Assembly: GCF_001511835.1 (NCBI RefSeq)
Contig: NZ_LN997848.1
Location: forward strand, 3,686,001-3,750,000
Length of the DNA stretch: 64,000 bases
DNA from: Magnetospirillum sp. XM-1
GTDB taxonomy: Bacteria; Pseudomonadota; Alphaproteobacteria; Rhodospirillales; Magnetospirillaceae
Direction: 5' to 3'
Shown: positions 28,513 through 36,545 of the stretch, one piece after another
Position numbering within the stretch: position 1 is the first letter of the stretch
Layout of the letters: every line of letters begins with the position of its first letter
Notes under the pieces: model-generated
What the model was told of the DNA's origin: nothing
Databases searched by the model: none
What the model saw: the letters and a program-made list of their open reading frames with translations, nothing else
Position numbers and translations under genes: made by a program

Positions 28513-29751
28513 GTGACCGCAGGACAGGACAGGCCTTGGCCGCCCCAATCCATGGGCATGGCCCGCTTGACCACCATGGCCTTTCATGGCGAGAACATGG
28601 TGCCGTCGGCCATCTCGCTGCTGAAACGGAGCGAGGCCGATCACGGCGATTCCGCCGCCCTGCTCGACCTTGCCACCATCCATTTCCTGCTGGGGCACGA
28701 AGAAGCCGGGCTGACCTACCAGGAGCGCGCCCTGGCGCTCGATCAGGTCTATCGCGAGCAGACCAGCGCCGCCACCGACGACGACGACACGGTCCGGCTG
28801 CTGGCCTTCGCGGCGCCGGGCAACCTGATGTCCAACGTGCCCATCCAGTTCCTGCTCGAAGAGTCCGACATCCGCCTGGACCTGCTCTACGTGGTGCCCG
28901 GCGAGGATCTGCCCGAACGGGTGCCCGGCCACGACATGGCCATGGTCATCGTCGGGGAATCCGAGGCCAACCGCGAAATTCTCGAACGCATCTCCGCCTT
29001 CGCCGACCTGTGGCCCTGCCCGCCGGTCCTGAACGATCCGCGCAAGGTGCTGCAATTGTCCCGCGACGGGGTGAGCACCCTGCTGGCCGGGGCGCCGGGC
29101 ATCCGCATCCCGGCAACCACCCGCATCGATCCGGAGGACCTGGCCCGCCTGGGCCGGGGTGAAATCGCGCTGTCCGACCTGCTGCCCGACGGCACCTTCC
29201 CGGTCATCACCCGGCCGGTGGATTCCCATGCCGGCAAGGGACTGGCCAAGCTGGACGCGCCGTCGACCATCGGCCTTTACCTCGCCGCCCATCCGGCCGA
29301 GGCCTATTACCTGTCCAGCTTCGTGGATTACCGCGGCGAAGGCGGAATGTTCCGCAAATACCGCATCGCCATGATCGACGGGCGGCCCTATGTCTGCCAC
29401 ATGGCGGTATCCAGCCACTGGATGATCCACTACCTCAACGCCGACATGCGCGAAAGCGCCGAGAAGCGCGCCGAGGAGGCCCGGGCCTTCGCCACCTTCG
29501 ACGAGGAATTCGCCGCCCGCCACGCCGGCGCCTTCGCCGCCATGGCCGAACGCATCGGGCTCGACTATTTCGCCATGGATTGCGCCGAGACGCCGGACGG
29601 CCAGTTGCTGGTGTTCGAAGCCGACACCGCCATGATCGTCCACGCCATGGACCCGCCCGACATCTTCCCCTACAAGGCCCCGCAGATGCGCCGCATCTTC
29701 AAGGCCTTCCAGGACATGCTGCGGCGGATCAAGCAGTCCAAGACCGCCTGA
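28513..29751 (+). CDS. TPR protein with ATP-grasp-like C-terminal domain
   Basis: 412 aa, GTG start with AAGGAA upstream. Residues 35-80 contain a TPR-like hairpin pair (ALLDLATIHFLLGHEEAGLTYQ). From about 170 the chain resembles RimK-like ATP-grasp ligases: VLNDPRKVLQLSRDG, FPVITRPVDSHAGKGLAKL (phosphate-binding loop), YYLSSFVDY, FRKYRIAMIDGRPY, and near the end GLDYFAMDCAETPDG..LVFEADTAM with the metal acids. It would join a carboxylate to an amine using ATP. It lies between two PLP-enzyme genes, two bases before the next. Confidence 0.75.
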   Translation: MTAGQDRPWPPQSMGMARLTTMAFHGENMVPSAISLLKRSEADHGDSAALLDLATIHFLLGHEEAGLTYQERALALDQVYREQTSAATDDDDTVRLLAFAAPGNLMSNVPIQFLLEESDIRLDLLYVVPGEDLPERVPGHDMAMVIVGESEANREILERISAFADLWPCPPVLNDPRKVLQLSRDGVSTLLAGAPGIRIPATTRIDPEDLARLGRGEIALSDLLPDGTFPVITRPVDSHAGKGLAKLDAPSTIGLYLAAHPAEAYYLSSFVDYRGEGGMFRKYRIAMIDGRPYVCHMAVSSHWMIHYLNADMRESAEKRAEEARAFATFDEEFAARHAGAFAAMAERIGLDYFAMDCAETPDGQLLVFEADTAMIVHAMDPPDIFPYKAPQMRRIFKAFQDMLRRIKQSKTA

Positions 29752-29753
29752 TC

Positions 29754-31313
29754 ATGGACCTGGACGGGCCTACCGACCTTTGGCTCACCACCGGCGGCGA
29801 CGAGCGGTTGCGGGTCGATCCCGACAGCGGGCTGAACCGCTACGGCTGCTCGCCCAAGCCCCGGCCCTGGGCCATCACCTTCGCGTCCACCACCGCCACC
29901 TCGGTGTCCGACGGTGCCTTCGCCCATGTGGAGGCCCTGCGCCGCCGTCTGGCCGACGCCGCCCGCTCCGGCCGCCTGGACGCGGAATACGCCGCCGCCA
30001 TGGAGGAGGTGCGGACCGAAATTCCCCGCCAGTGCGGCATGGTGCCCGGCACCGAGGCCATCGTCACGCCATCGGGTACCGACGCCGAGTTCTACGCCCT
30101 GCATCTGGCCCTGGCCGCCGACCGCAGCCCGCTCACCAGCATCGTCATCGCGCCCAGGGAAACCGCCAGCAACGTGCTGCAGGCCGCCTCGGGCCGCCAT
30201 TACAACGCCACCACCGCCATGGGCCACCATGTCGCCGTGGACGCGGCCGTGGACGAGGCCACCGCCGCCCGGGTGGAACTGGCCATCCTGCAGGTCCGCG
30301 ACGAATCGGGACGCCCCTTGCCCGTGGCGGAGATCAACCGGGCGGCCGAGTCCCTGGTGGAGCGCGAGGTGGCGCGGGGCCGCCGGGTGCTGCTCCATCT
30401 GCTCGACACCTCCAAGACCGGGCTGGTGGCGCCCGGCGCCGATTTCACCGCCCTACTGGCCCAGCGTTTCGCCGGCCATCTGGACGTGGTGGTCGACGCC
30501 TCGCAGCTCCGCCTGTCCCGGCAAAGCGTCGCCGGCTATCTCGGCCACGGCTTCATGGTCATCGTCACCGGCTCGAAATTCTTCACCGGCCCGCCCTTCG
30601 CCGGCGCCCTGCTGGTGCCGCCCGCCATCGGCGGACGGGTGCTGCTGGGCCAGGCCGCCCTGCCCCAGGGCTACAACGCCTATACCGAACGCCATTGCTG
30701 GCCCGATGCCTGGGAGAACTGGTGCCGGCCCATGGGCGGCGAGCCCAATATCGGCCTGTTGATGCGCTGGTGGGCGGCGCTGTGGGAGATGGCCGCCTTC
30801 CACGCCGTGCCGCCGCCCGAGGCGCGGCGCATCCTGGAGCGTTTCCTCGCCTCGATCCGCGCCGCAATCGAGGCCGCGCCCCGCCTGCGTCTGCTTCCCT
30901 GCCCGGCTCCTAAGCGCGGCGAGGCGGCATCCTGGGACGGGCTGGCCACCATCCTCACCTTCACCGCCACGCCGCCCAAGGCCAAGGCGCCGCTGGGCAT
31001 GGAGGATCTGCGCCGCCTTCATCTGTGGCTCAACCGCGACGTCTCGGCCCTGTTGCCGGACAATGCGCGGGAGCGGGACCGCCGCCTCGCCGCCCTGGCC
31101 TGCCATATCGGCCAGCCGGTGACGGTGGGCGAAGCCTTGAGCGGCCTGCGCCTTGCCGCTGGCGCCCGCCTGGTCTCCGGCGCCCGCCAGGCCATGCTGG
31201 CCGGACGTTCGGTGGAAGCCTTCCTCGACCTGGAAATCGCCGAGGCCAAGCTGGTGCTGGCCAAGCTGGACATGCTGCTGCGCCATTGGCGGCACCTGTC
31301 GCGAACCGCCTGA
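29754..31313 (+). CDS. PLP-dependent fold-type I enzyme
   Basis: 519 aa. Fold-type I layout: substrate/PLP loop TPSGTDAEFYAL (105-116), Asp248 (VVVDASQ) for the pyridine nitrogen, Lys275 (VTGSKFF) for the Schiff base. The last 200 residues form a separate helical domain with little similarity to known aminotransferases. It could be an aminotransferase, lyase or decarboxylase. Two bases behind the ATP-grasp-like gene, so co-translated. The three-gene set suggests modification of an amino acid or peptide. Confidence 0.8.
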   Translation: MDLDGPTDLWLTTGGDERLRVDPDSGLNRYGCSPKPRPWAITFASTTATSVSDGAFAHVEALRRRLADAARSGRLDAEYAAAMEEVRTEIPRQCGMVPGTEAIVTPSGTDAEFYALHLALAADRSPLTSIVIAPRETASNVLQAASGRHYNATTAMGHHVAVDAAVDEATAARVELAILQVRDESGRPLPVAEINRAAESLVEREVARGRRVLLHLLDTSKTGLVAPGADFTALLAQRFAGHLDVVVDASQLRLSRQSVAGYLGHGFMVIVTGSKFFTGPPFAGALLVPPAIGGRVLLGQAALPQGYNAYTERHCWPDAWENWCRPMGGEPNIGLLMRWWAALWEMAAFHAVPPPEARRILERFLASIRAAIEAAPRLRLLPCPAPKRGEAASWDGLATILTFTATPPKAKAPLGMEDLRRLHLWLNRDVSALLPDNARERDRRLAALACHIGQPVTVGEALSGLRLAAGARLVSGARQAMLAGRSVEAFLDLEIAEAKLVLAKLDMLLRHWRHLSRTA

Positions 31314-31382
31314 CCGGCAGAGTTTGCCGGGTGAGCGGCATCCGGCAAAATAAACACTCAACATTTTCAATGCTCTACCAAA

Positions 31383-31398
31383 TGGCACGGCCGTTGCT
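31383..31398 (+). promoter_or_regulatory. sigma-54 promoter
   Basis: TGGCACG-gccg-TTGCT, an exact -24/-12 match with GG and GC ten bases apart. Expected start of transcription is about 31,409, giving a leader of about 50 bases before the FliD-like gene. The upstream 50 bases are AT-rich. Confidence 0.85.
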
Positions 31399-31459
31399 TG
31401 GATAATCCGCAAGGATTCTCTCTTCAGCGGGCGCTGCCTGCGCCCCGGAGCACAAGGCC

Positions 31460-32740
31460 ATGAGCACCAACGCCGTATCCGCCCTGCCGACCGCCCTTGC
31501 CGGCCTGTTGAAGCAATACGCCAACCCGACCCAGAAGGGCGACGGCGCGACGACGGCGGCAACCGTCGCCAACGCGCTGGCCAGCCCGCTCAGCCTGGGG
31601 CGCGACGAGGCCTATTCCCTGTCGCTGGGCTCGGCCCAAAGCGGACAGGCCATGATGGGCTATACCCGCCTCGCCACGCTGGGCGCGCAGGTGGACAGCG
31701 ACCTGCAGTCGGTGGCCGCCCACGCCACGGATTCGGGCGGCTCCGGTTCCGTTCAGGTGGAGGTGGGCCAGTTGGCCCAGGCCCAGACCGTGGTGACGTC
31801 CCTGTTCGGCGATCCCGATTCGGTGTCGCTGGGCACCGGCACCCTCAGCGTGCTGCTGGGCGAGCTGGACGGCGAGACCGGGGCCTTCAACGCCACGGGC
31901 GAGCCGGTGGAGATCGCCATCACCGGAGGCTCGCTCAACGACATCGCCAAATCCATCAACGACGCCGCAATCGGCCTGTCCGCCCAGGTGGTGGAATCGG
32001 GCGGCGGCTTTGAGCTGGAAATCAGCGGCAAGGATACCGGCGCGGCCAAGGCCTTCTCTCTGTCGGGCCTCGGCGAACTGGAATTCGACCCATCGCGGCC
32101 CAACCTCTCGCCGCTCACCATCACCAACGAGGCCCAGGACGCCGTCTACACCATCGACGGCACCGACTTCACCTGGCCGTCCAACACCGACGTGCCGGTC
32201 GCCTTCGGCACCACGGCGGCCTTCACCCAGACCGGATCGCAGAGCGTGCCGAAATCGTCGCTGACCGACACCGTGCAGACGATGATGAAATCCTTCAACG
32301 GGCTGCAGCAGGCCATCGTCGAGATGACCGGCGACAAGGGCGAGCTGGCGGCCAACGCCAATCTCGCCGCCGGCATGTTCAAGCGCATCGGCGACGCCGC
32401 CATGGCCAGCTATTCCACCGGCGGCGACGTCTCGACGCTGGCCGATATCGGCATCTCGGTGGAAAAGGACGGCACGCTTTCCATCGACCAGTCCGTCCTG
32501 GCCCAGGCGCTGGGCAAGGACCCGGCCGCCGTGCAGTCCCTGGTGGCCCAGGCCGCCAAGGGCATGGACGACGCCATTCGGCCCTATCTCGGCAACAAGG
32601 GCGCCATTTCGTCGCAGGTGACGGTGCTGGGCTCGCTGCTGGGCCGGGGCTCCAGCCTGCTCGACTATCTGGGCGGCGGCTCCAAGGCCGGCAGCGGCCT
32701 GGCCGGCAACGCCAACAGCCTGCTCGCCGCGCTGGGCTGA
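31460..32740 (+). CDS. FliD-like flagellar filament-cap protein
   Basis: 426 aa, Gly/Ser/Ala-rich, Cys-free, no signal peptide, like exported flagellar axial proteins. The C-terminal third (SSLTDTVQTMMKSFNGLQQAIVEM, then DIGISVEKDGTLSIDQSVLAQAL) matches the FliD C-terminal domain; the N-terminal part is less typical. Shorter than many FliD proteins. No fliS or flagellin gene adjoins. A sigma-54 promoter upstream fits late flagellar control. It might instead be a FliD paralogue or another filament-associated protein. Confidence 0.7.
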   Translation: MSTNAVSALPTALAGLLKQYANPTQKGDGATTAATVANALASPLSLGRDEAYSLSLGSAQSGQAMMGYTRLATLGAQVDSDLQSVAAHATDSGGSGSVQVEVGQLAQAQTVVTSLFGDPDSVSLGTGTLSVLLGELDGETGAFNATGEPVEIAITGGSLNDIAKSINDAAIGLSAQVVESGGGFELEISGKDTGAAKAFSLSGLGELEFDPSRPNLSPLTITNEAQDAVYTIDGTDFTWPSNTDVPVAFGTTAAFTQTGSQSVPKSSLTDTVQTMMKSFNGLQQAIVEMTGDKGELAANANLAAGMFKRIGDAAMASYSTGGDVSTLADIGISVEKDGTLSIDQSVLAQALGKDPAAVQSLVAQAAKGMDDAIRPYLGNKGAISSQVTVLGSLLGRGSSLLDYLGGGSKAGSGLAGNANSLLAALG

Positions 32741-32757
32741 TCCTCAAACAAACATCA

Positions 32758-32791
32758 ACGGCCCCCTTCCTCGCGCCGGGAAGGGGGCCGT
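32758..32791. terminator. bidirectional terminator hairpin
   Basis: Perfect 13-base stem ACGGCCCCCTTCC (32758-32770) / GGAAGGGGGCCGT (32779-32791) with an eight-base loop, between the ends of two convergent genes. T-runs on either side are weak. Confidence 0.7.
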
Positions 32792-32807
32792 CGTCATTTG
32801 AGGGGTA

Positions 32808-33101
32808 TTACTTGCCGGTCGCCGGGGCGGCCGGGGTGGCGGGGGTCGCAGGGGTGGCCGGGGTCGCCGGAGTGGCGGCATGCTCGGCCTTCTTGCCGTG
32901 GTCCTTGGCGTCCTTCTTGGCGTGGGCGGCGTCGCTCTTGCCCTTTTCCATCTTGGCGGCGGCGGCGCCGGTGGTCTGGCTGGTGGCGGCCGGGGCGGCG
33001 GGGACGGCGGTGGTGGTCGACGTGCTGCCCTGGGCCCAGGCGGCCACGGGGAGCAGCGAGGCGGCGACGAGGGCGGTGGCGAGGAAACGGGTGGCACGCA
33101 T
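32808..33101 (-). CDS. small exported Ala/Pro/Thr-rich protein
   Basis: 97 aa. Signal peptide (MRATRFLATALVAASLLPVAAWA, shown by a basic start, hydrophobic core and AWA cleavage). The mature part is low complexity: a Ser/Thr/Ala stretch, a Lys/His/Asp-rich middle (KKDAKDHGKKAEH), then five ATP repeats. Function unknown; perhaps an envelope or cell-wall associated protein. GGAAG precedes the ATG. Repeats are coding, so not a tandem array. Confidence 0.7.
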   Translation of the reverse strand: MRATRFLATALVAASLLPVAAWAQGSTSTTTAVPAAPAATSQTTGAAAAKMEKGKSDAAHAKKDAKDHGKKAEHAATPATPATPATPATPAAPATGK

Positions 33102-33283
33102 GGGAGGCTTCCTTTTCTATCTCGTTTCCGACGGCCGTCATGGCGCGTTCGGTAGACATAAAGGTCGCTCCCGCCCGTGGCGGAATAAGGGACGAATTGT
33201 GATTCTTTCAGGGCAGATCAGGGCAGTTGCGCCACAATCGCCACGGTGCCATGGTGGACGCAATCCTGACGCAACCCTTCGCC

Positions 33284-33937
33284 ATGACGAGGCCCGCCAT
33301 TTCCGCCGATTCCTGCCGTCTCTACCTGATCACGCCCCCGGTCATCGAAAAGCCCTTCGAATGGGTCAAGACCCTGGAAGCCACCCTCGATGCCGGCGAC
33401 GTCGCCTGCCTGCAGATCCGCCTGAAGGGCCTGGACGACGATGCCATCGCCCGCGTGGTGGACGTGCTGCGCCCGCCCGCCCAGCGGCGTGGCGTGGCGG
33501 TGCTGTTGAACGACCGCCCCGACCTGGCCTTCGAGACGGGCTGCGACGGCGTGCATGTGGGCCAGTCCGACGCCTCCTACAAGGCGGCCCGCCAGGCGGT
33601 GGGCCCGGAAGGCATCGTTGGCATCACCTGCCACGATTCGAGGCACCTGGCCATGGAGGCCGGCGAGGCCGGGGCCGATTACGTGGCGTTCGGGGCCTTC
33701 TTCCCCACCGAGACCAAGGACGCCCCCACCCGCGCCGACATCCAGATTCTGGACTGGTGGCACGGCCTGTTCACCGTGCCCTGCGTCGCCATCGGCGGTA
33801 TCACGGTGGAGAACTGCCGCCCCCTGGTGACGGCCGGCGCCGATTTCCTGGCGGTGTCGGGCGGCGTGTGGAACCACGCGGAAGGCCCCGAGGCGGCGGT
33901 GCGCGCCTTCGCCAAGATTCTGGCCGAAGGGGCTTGA
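33284..33937 (+). CDS. thiE: thiamine-phosphate synthase
   Basis: 217 aa TIM barrel coupling HMP-PP and THZ-P to thiamine phosphate. Signatures: [65 protein letters not shown] and [28 protein letters not shown]. The start is uncertain: ATG at 33284 fits the family, 33251 is in frame, and neither has a strong ribosome site. No TPP riboswitch was seen upstream. One base separates it from the LOG gene. Confidence 0.9.
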   Translation: MTRPAISADSCRLYLITPPVIEKPFEWVKTLEATLDAGDVACLQIRLKGLDDDAIARVVDVLRPPAQRRGVAVLLNDRPDLAFETGCDGVHVGQSDASYKAARQAVGPEGIVGITCHDSRHLAMEAGEAGADYVAFGAFFPTETKDAPTRADIQILDWWHGLFTVPCVAIGGITVENCRPLVTAGADFLAVSGGVWNHAEGPEAAVRAFAKILAEGA

Positions 33938-33938
33938 G

Positions 33939-34520
33939 ATGAAGCGGGTCTGCGTCTTCTGCGGCTCCAATTCCGGCGCCAATCCGGCCTATGCCGAGGC
34001 GGCGGTCCAGCTGGGCCGGCTGCTGGCCCAGCGCGGCCTCGCCCTGGTCTATGGCGGCGGCAACGTGGGCCTGATGGGCATCCTGGCCGACGCCGCCCTG
34101 GAGGCGGGCGGACAGGTGATCGGCGTCATCCCCGAATCCATGCTGAAATGGGAGGTGGGCCACCCCGCCCTCACCGAGCTGCGGGTGGTGGCCAGCATGC
34201 ACGAGCGCAAGGCGACCATGGCCGAGCTGTCGGACGCCTTCATCGCCCTGCCCGGCGGCGTCGGCACGATGGAGGAGCTGTTCGAGATCTGGACCTGGGG
34301 CCAGCTGGGCCTGCACGCCAAGCCGCTGGGCTTCCTGGACGTGGCGGGCTATTTCGAGCGCCTGCACGCTTTCCTCGATCACATGGCCGATGAAGGCTTC
34401 GTCAAACCCCGCCACCGCCGCATGACTGCGGCCCATCACGACCCCGTCACCCTGCTCGCCCTGCTGGAAAGCTACCAGCCGCCGGAGACCATTCGCGTCA
34501 TCGACCGCGAAACCGCGTGA
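33939..34520 (+). CDS. LOG-family nucleotide 5'-monophosphate phosphoribohydrolase
   Basis: 193 aa. CVFCGSNSGANPAYAEAA at the start, GGGNVGLMGILADAAL and the PGGVGTMEELFE motif are diagnostic of LOG/lysine-decarboxylase-like proteins, which release bases from nucleotide monophosphates (cytokinin activation in plants and their associates). The substrate in this organism is unknown. Directly follows thiE. Confidence 0.92.
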   Translation: MKRVCVFCGSNSGANPAYAEAAVQLGRLLAQRGLALVYGGGNVGLMGILADAALEAGGQVIGVIPESMLKWEVGHPALTELRVVASMHERKATMAELSDAFIALPGGVGTMEELFEIWTWGQLGLHAKPLGFLDVAGYFERLHAFLDHMADEGFVKPRHRRMTAAHHDPVTLLALLESYQPPETIRVIDRETA

Positions 34521-34528
34521 AAGCCCGC

Positions 34529-34557
34529 TTGACAGGCCCGGCGGCGCGCCATATAAA
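34529..34557 (+). promoter_or_regulatory. strong sigma-70 promoter of the tRNA-Val locus
   Basis: TTGACA (34529-34534), spacer of 17 bases, TATAAA (34552-34557). Transcription should begin near 34,564 and run through both the partial and the complete tRNA-Val copies. Confidence 0.8.
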
Positions 34558-34622
34558 GCGGCCCTTCCCCGGCGGTCCGCTCCGCCAAGGGAATACGGAG
34601 GCAAGCCTCCGATGGAAGAGAT

Positions 34623-34664
34623 GGGCGATTAGCTCAGCGGGAGAGCACACCCTTCACACGGGAG
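34623..34664 (+). pseudogene. 5' half of a duplicated tRNA-Val(CAC)
   Basis: 42 bases identical to the first 42 of the intact gene at 34,780 except one change (CACACCC for CACTCCC) that breaks a pair of the anticodon stem. After the anticodon arm the sequence diverges, so no T arm or acceptor 3' strand follows. It lies at the normal distance from the promoter, as though the original gene had been cut here. Confidence 0.75.
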
Positions 34665-34779
34665 TGATACGTTAAGGCAATCCGCCAGTTTGCGGGGAGC
34701 CAATCGGGACAGATTTCCGGACAAGTACCGGTTTTGCCCCAGTAGCGCCGTTGGACTTCCAACGGTTGAAGATGTAGAT

Positions 34780-34854
34780 GGGCGATTAGCTCAGCGGGAG
34801 AGCACTCCCTTCACACGGGAGGGGTCACAAGTTCAATCCTTGTATCGCCCACCA
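34780..34854 (+). tRNA. tRNA-Val (anticodon CAC)
   Basis: Full cloverleaf: acceptor GGGCGAT/ATCGCCC, D arm GCTC..GAGC, anticodon stem CTCCC/GGGAG with loop TTCACAC, T arm ACAAG-TTCAATC-CTTGT, and encoded CCA end. Reads GUG codons. The island begins just downstream. Confidence 0.97.
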
Positions 34855-35183
34855 TCTACCTCTTATTTTTCAATGAGTTAGATCTACACGGCTTACGAAA
34901 ACCGGACAATTTTTGTCCGGAAATTTCCGACATTATCGTCGAAAAGCGAGTTCGCATTCCGCTGCGGAAATCGTTTGCTCCCTGTCGGGGCATGGAAGCA
35001 AAAACTCAGAAGGTTAAACGGAATTAAGTGGCTACCGCCCTGGCCCACTCATCCGATTGCAGCCCCGACGGCAGTAGCCTCTTTCCCACCAATTCCCCGA
35101 TTCTGCCAAAATCTGGCCGCTCCCTTCGGCCAATAGCGTCGCCATACTCCTTGGGCGAACCACTCTTCAATCTGCGCTTTAGA
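34855..35183. other. tRNA-distal stretch with hairpin and truncated frame
   Basis: Holds CCGGACAA-ttt-TTGTCCGG (34902-34920), a probable terminator of the tRNA. From 35183 down to a TAA at 35025 on the minus strand there is an open frame with protein-like content (ending SDEWARAVAT) that begins inside the adjacent IS end. It is probably the tail of a gene cut by the IS insertion. Confidence 0.4.
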
Positions 35184-35194
35184 GCAATTCGCGA

Positions 35195-35800
35195 TCACAC
35201 TGGTTCATATCCGGCAGCCTTGAAGAAATTTCGGCACTCTTGAGGTTCGTAGAGATCGCAGATTCGGCCGATGGCGTCCCATAGGTCCTGAATGGTCCTG
35301 GCAGCCGTTTTTCTGAGGTGTGCCTTGAGCTTCGAGAAGGCCATTTCGATGGGATTGAGGTCGGGGGAATACGGCGGCAAGAACAGCATGAAGGCACCAC
35401 GATCTTGGATGATCCGTTCTGCCCGAGGACTTTTGTGAGCTGAGAGATTGTCGAGGATCACGACGTCGCCCGGCTCCAGGGTTGGGGCCAGTTGGGTCTC
35501 GATATAGGCCTCGAACATCTTCCGGTTCATCGGGCAATTGATGACAAAGGGCGCCACCAAGCCATCATGACGCAGCCCGGCGATGAATGTTTCCGTCTTC
35601 CAATGTCCGAAGGGCACAGCGGCTTTCAACCGCGCCCCTTTGGGTGAGCGGCCCCGCAGACGGGTCATTTTGGTATTGGTTCCGGTCTCGTCGAGGAACA
35701 CCAGGCGATGGGCCTGACGCCGCATCAGCGGTTGGCGGCCTTTAATCCACTCCTCGCGCAGCAACCGGACGTCCGGCCTCATCTGCTCGGACGCGACCAA
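35195..35800 (-). CDS. IS630 transposase, C-terminal frame
   Basis: Catalytic DDE domain: LVFLDETGTNTKM (first Asp), VVILDNLSAHKS (second Asp) and LPPYSPDLNPIEMAFSKLK (Glu). It normally continues the upstream frame. The listed start ATG is nominal; translation most likely arrives by a shift at the run of eight A just upstream. Stop at 35195, close to the left inverted end. Confidence 0.8.
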   Translation of the reverse strand: MVASEQMRPDVRLLREEWIKGRQPLMRRQAHRLVFLDETGTNTKMTRLRGRSPKGARLKAAVPFGHWKTETFIAGLRHDGLVAPFVINCPMNRKMFEAYIETQLAPTLEPGDVVILDNLSAHKSPRAERIIQDRGAFMLFLPPYSPDLNPIEMAFSKLKAHLRKTAARTIQDLWDAIGRICDLYEPQECRNFFKAAGYEPV

Positions 35801-36176
35801 AGTTTTTTTTATAGGTCAGCCCCTGTGCCCGGAGAAACCGGGCAAGGTTGGAAAGATGGATTTGAACGCCCCGCTCGGCCAGTTCTTTGGTTAAATCGGC
35901 CAGCGAGATATCCGGAACCTGCTTAACACGCAGCAGCACATAGGCCCGATGGTCGCCCAATTTACTGCGCCGATCACCGCCTTGCCGCTTTGGCGCCACC
36001 GTCCCACTCGACAGATATTGCGCCACATAGCGTACCGCCGAGCTCACCGAGATATTGAAGACACTGGCCGCCTGTCGGCGCGAATGGCCAGCCAGAACAT
36101 ATCGCGCAACACGGTCGCGCAGATCTACGGATAAAGGTCGAGTCATCGTGGGCCACCTCCACAGGAAGTGAATCAC
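35742..36176 (-). CDS. IS630 transposase, N-terminal frame
   Basis: DNA-binding half: MTRPLSVDLRDRVARYVLAG, then a helix-turn-helix (RRQAASVFNISVSSAVRYV) and a second winged part. The natural start may be MTRPLS at 36146. The frame runs GLTYKKNFG and soon ends. With one A fewer in TATAAAAAAAAC the frame joins the C-terminal domain (YKKTLVASEQ), so transcript slippage or +1 shift at A8 would give full transposase. Confidence 0.8.
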   Translation of the reverse strand: MIHFLWRWPTMTRPLSVDLRDRVARYVLAGHSRRQAASVFNISVSSAVRYVAQYLSSGTVAPKRQGGDRRSKLGDHRAYVLLRVKQVPDISLADLTKELAERGVQIHLSNLARFLRAQGLTYKKNFGRVRADEAGRPVAARGVD

Positions 36177-36210
36177 GATTAGCCGCGCCTGTGAATCTGG
36201 AGGGTTCTCT

Positions 36211-36254
36211 GAGGTCCGGCCGGTACGACGGCAGCCTCAAAGGAGCCGGACCTC
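36211..36254. repeat. 10-base inverted repeat hairpin
   Basis: GAGGTCCGGC (36211-36220) and GCCGGACCTC (36245-36254), immediately left of the inner element end. It may be part of the IS630 right arm or a cis-acting end of the IS91-like unit. Confidence 0.5.
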
Positions 36255-36296
36255 TGAGAAGCCGGATTGAACGAAACCGCGGGACGCAGACGAGGT

Positions 36297-36545
36297 CTAT
36301 GGGGATTTGGCCGTGGCGGTGGGTGCGCCGGGCGGCTGGGGCGGTGAGATGACGGCCGAGGGGGCGTTCACGGGCGCGGCGGCCAGGACCAAAATTGCGG
36401 CGGCGGTTGCCGTGAGGTGCCGATCGGCGGCAATCGCGCTGACCATGATGGGCGCCAGGACACGATGTGGGCGACCGAGCGCGATGCCGACGGCCAGCGT
36501 CGGTGCGAGCACGGTTCCCAAGAGCAGGCACGGTACGGCGGTCAT
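36297..36545 (-). CDS. small hydrophobic protein of the IS91-like unit
   Basis: 82 aa. Its ATG overlaps the transposase stop (ATGA). Two hydrophobic stretches (CLLLGTVLAPTLAVGIAL and LTATAAAILVLAAAPV) and a Pro-rich tail suggest a small membrane protein. Not recognised. It could be a non-functional frame in high-GC DNA, but the coupled start argues for translation. Confidence 0.35.
   Translation of the reverse strand: MTAVPCLLLGTVLAPTLAVGIALGRPHRVLAPIMVSAIAADRHLTATAAAILVLAAAPVNAPSAVISPPQPPGAPTATAKSP

Noticed and set aside
32808..32900. Short tandem repeats resembling an array
   Set aside because: They encode ATP-type tripeptides at the end of a secreted protein; no spacers, so not CRISPR. 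No CRISPR array was seen anywhere.
33102..33283. Possible TPP riboswitch before thiE
   Set aside because: The THI-box core CUGAGA and partner helices could not be found.
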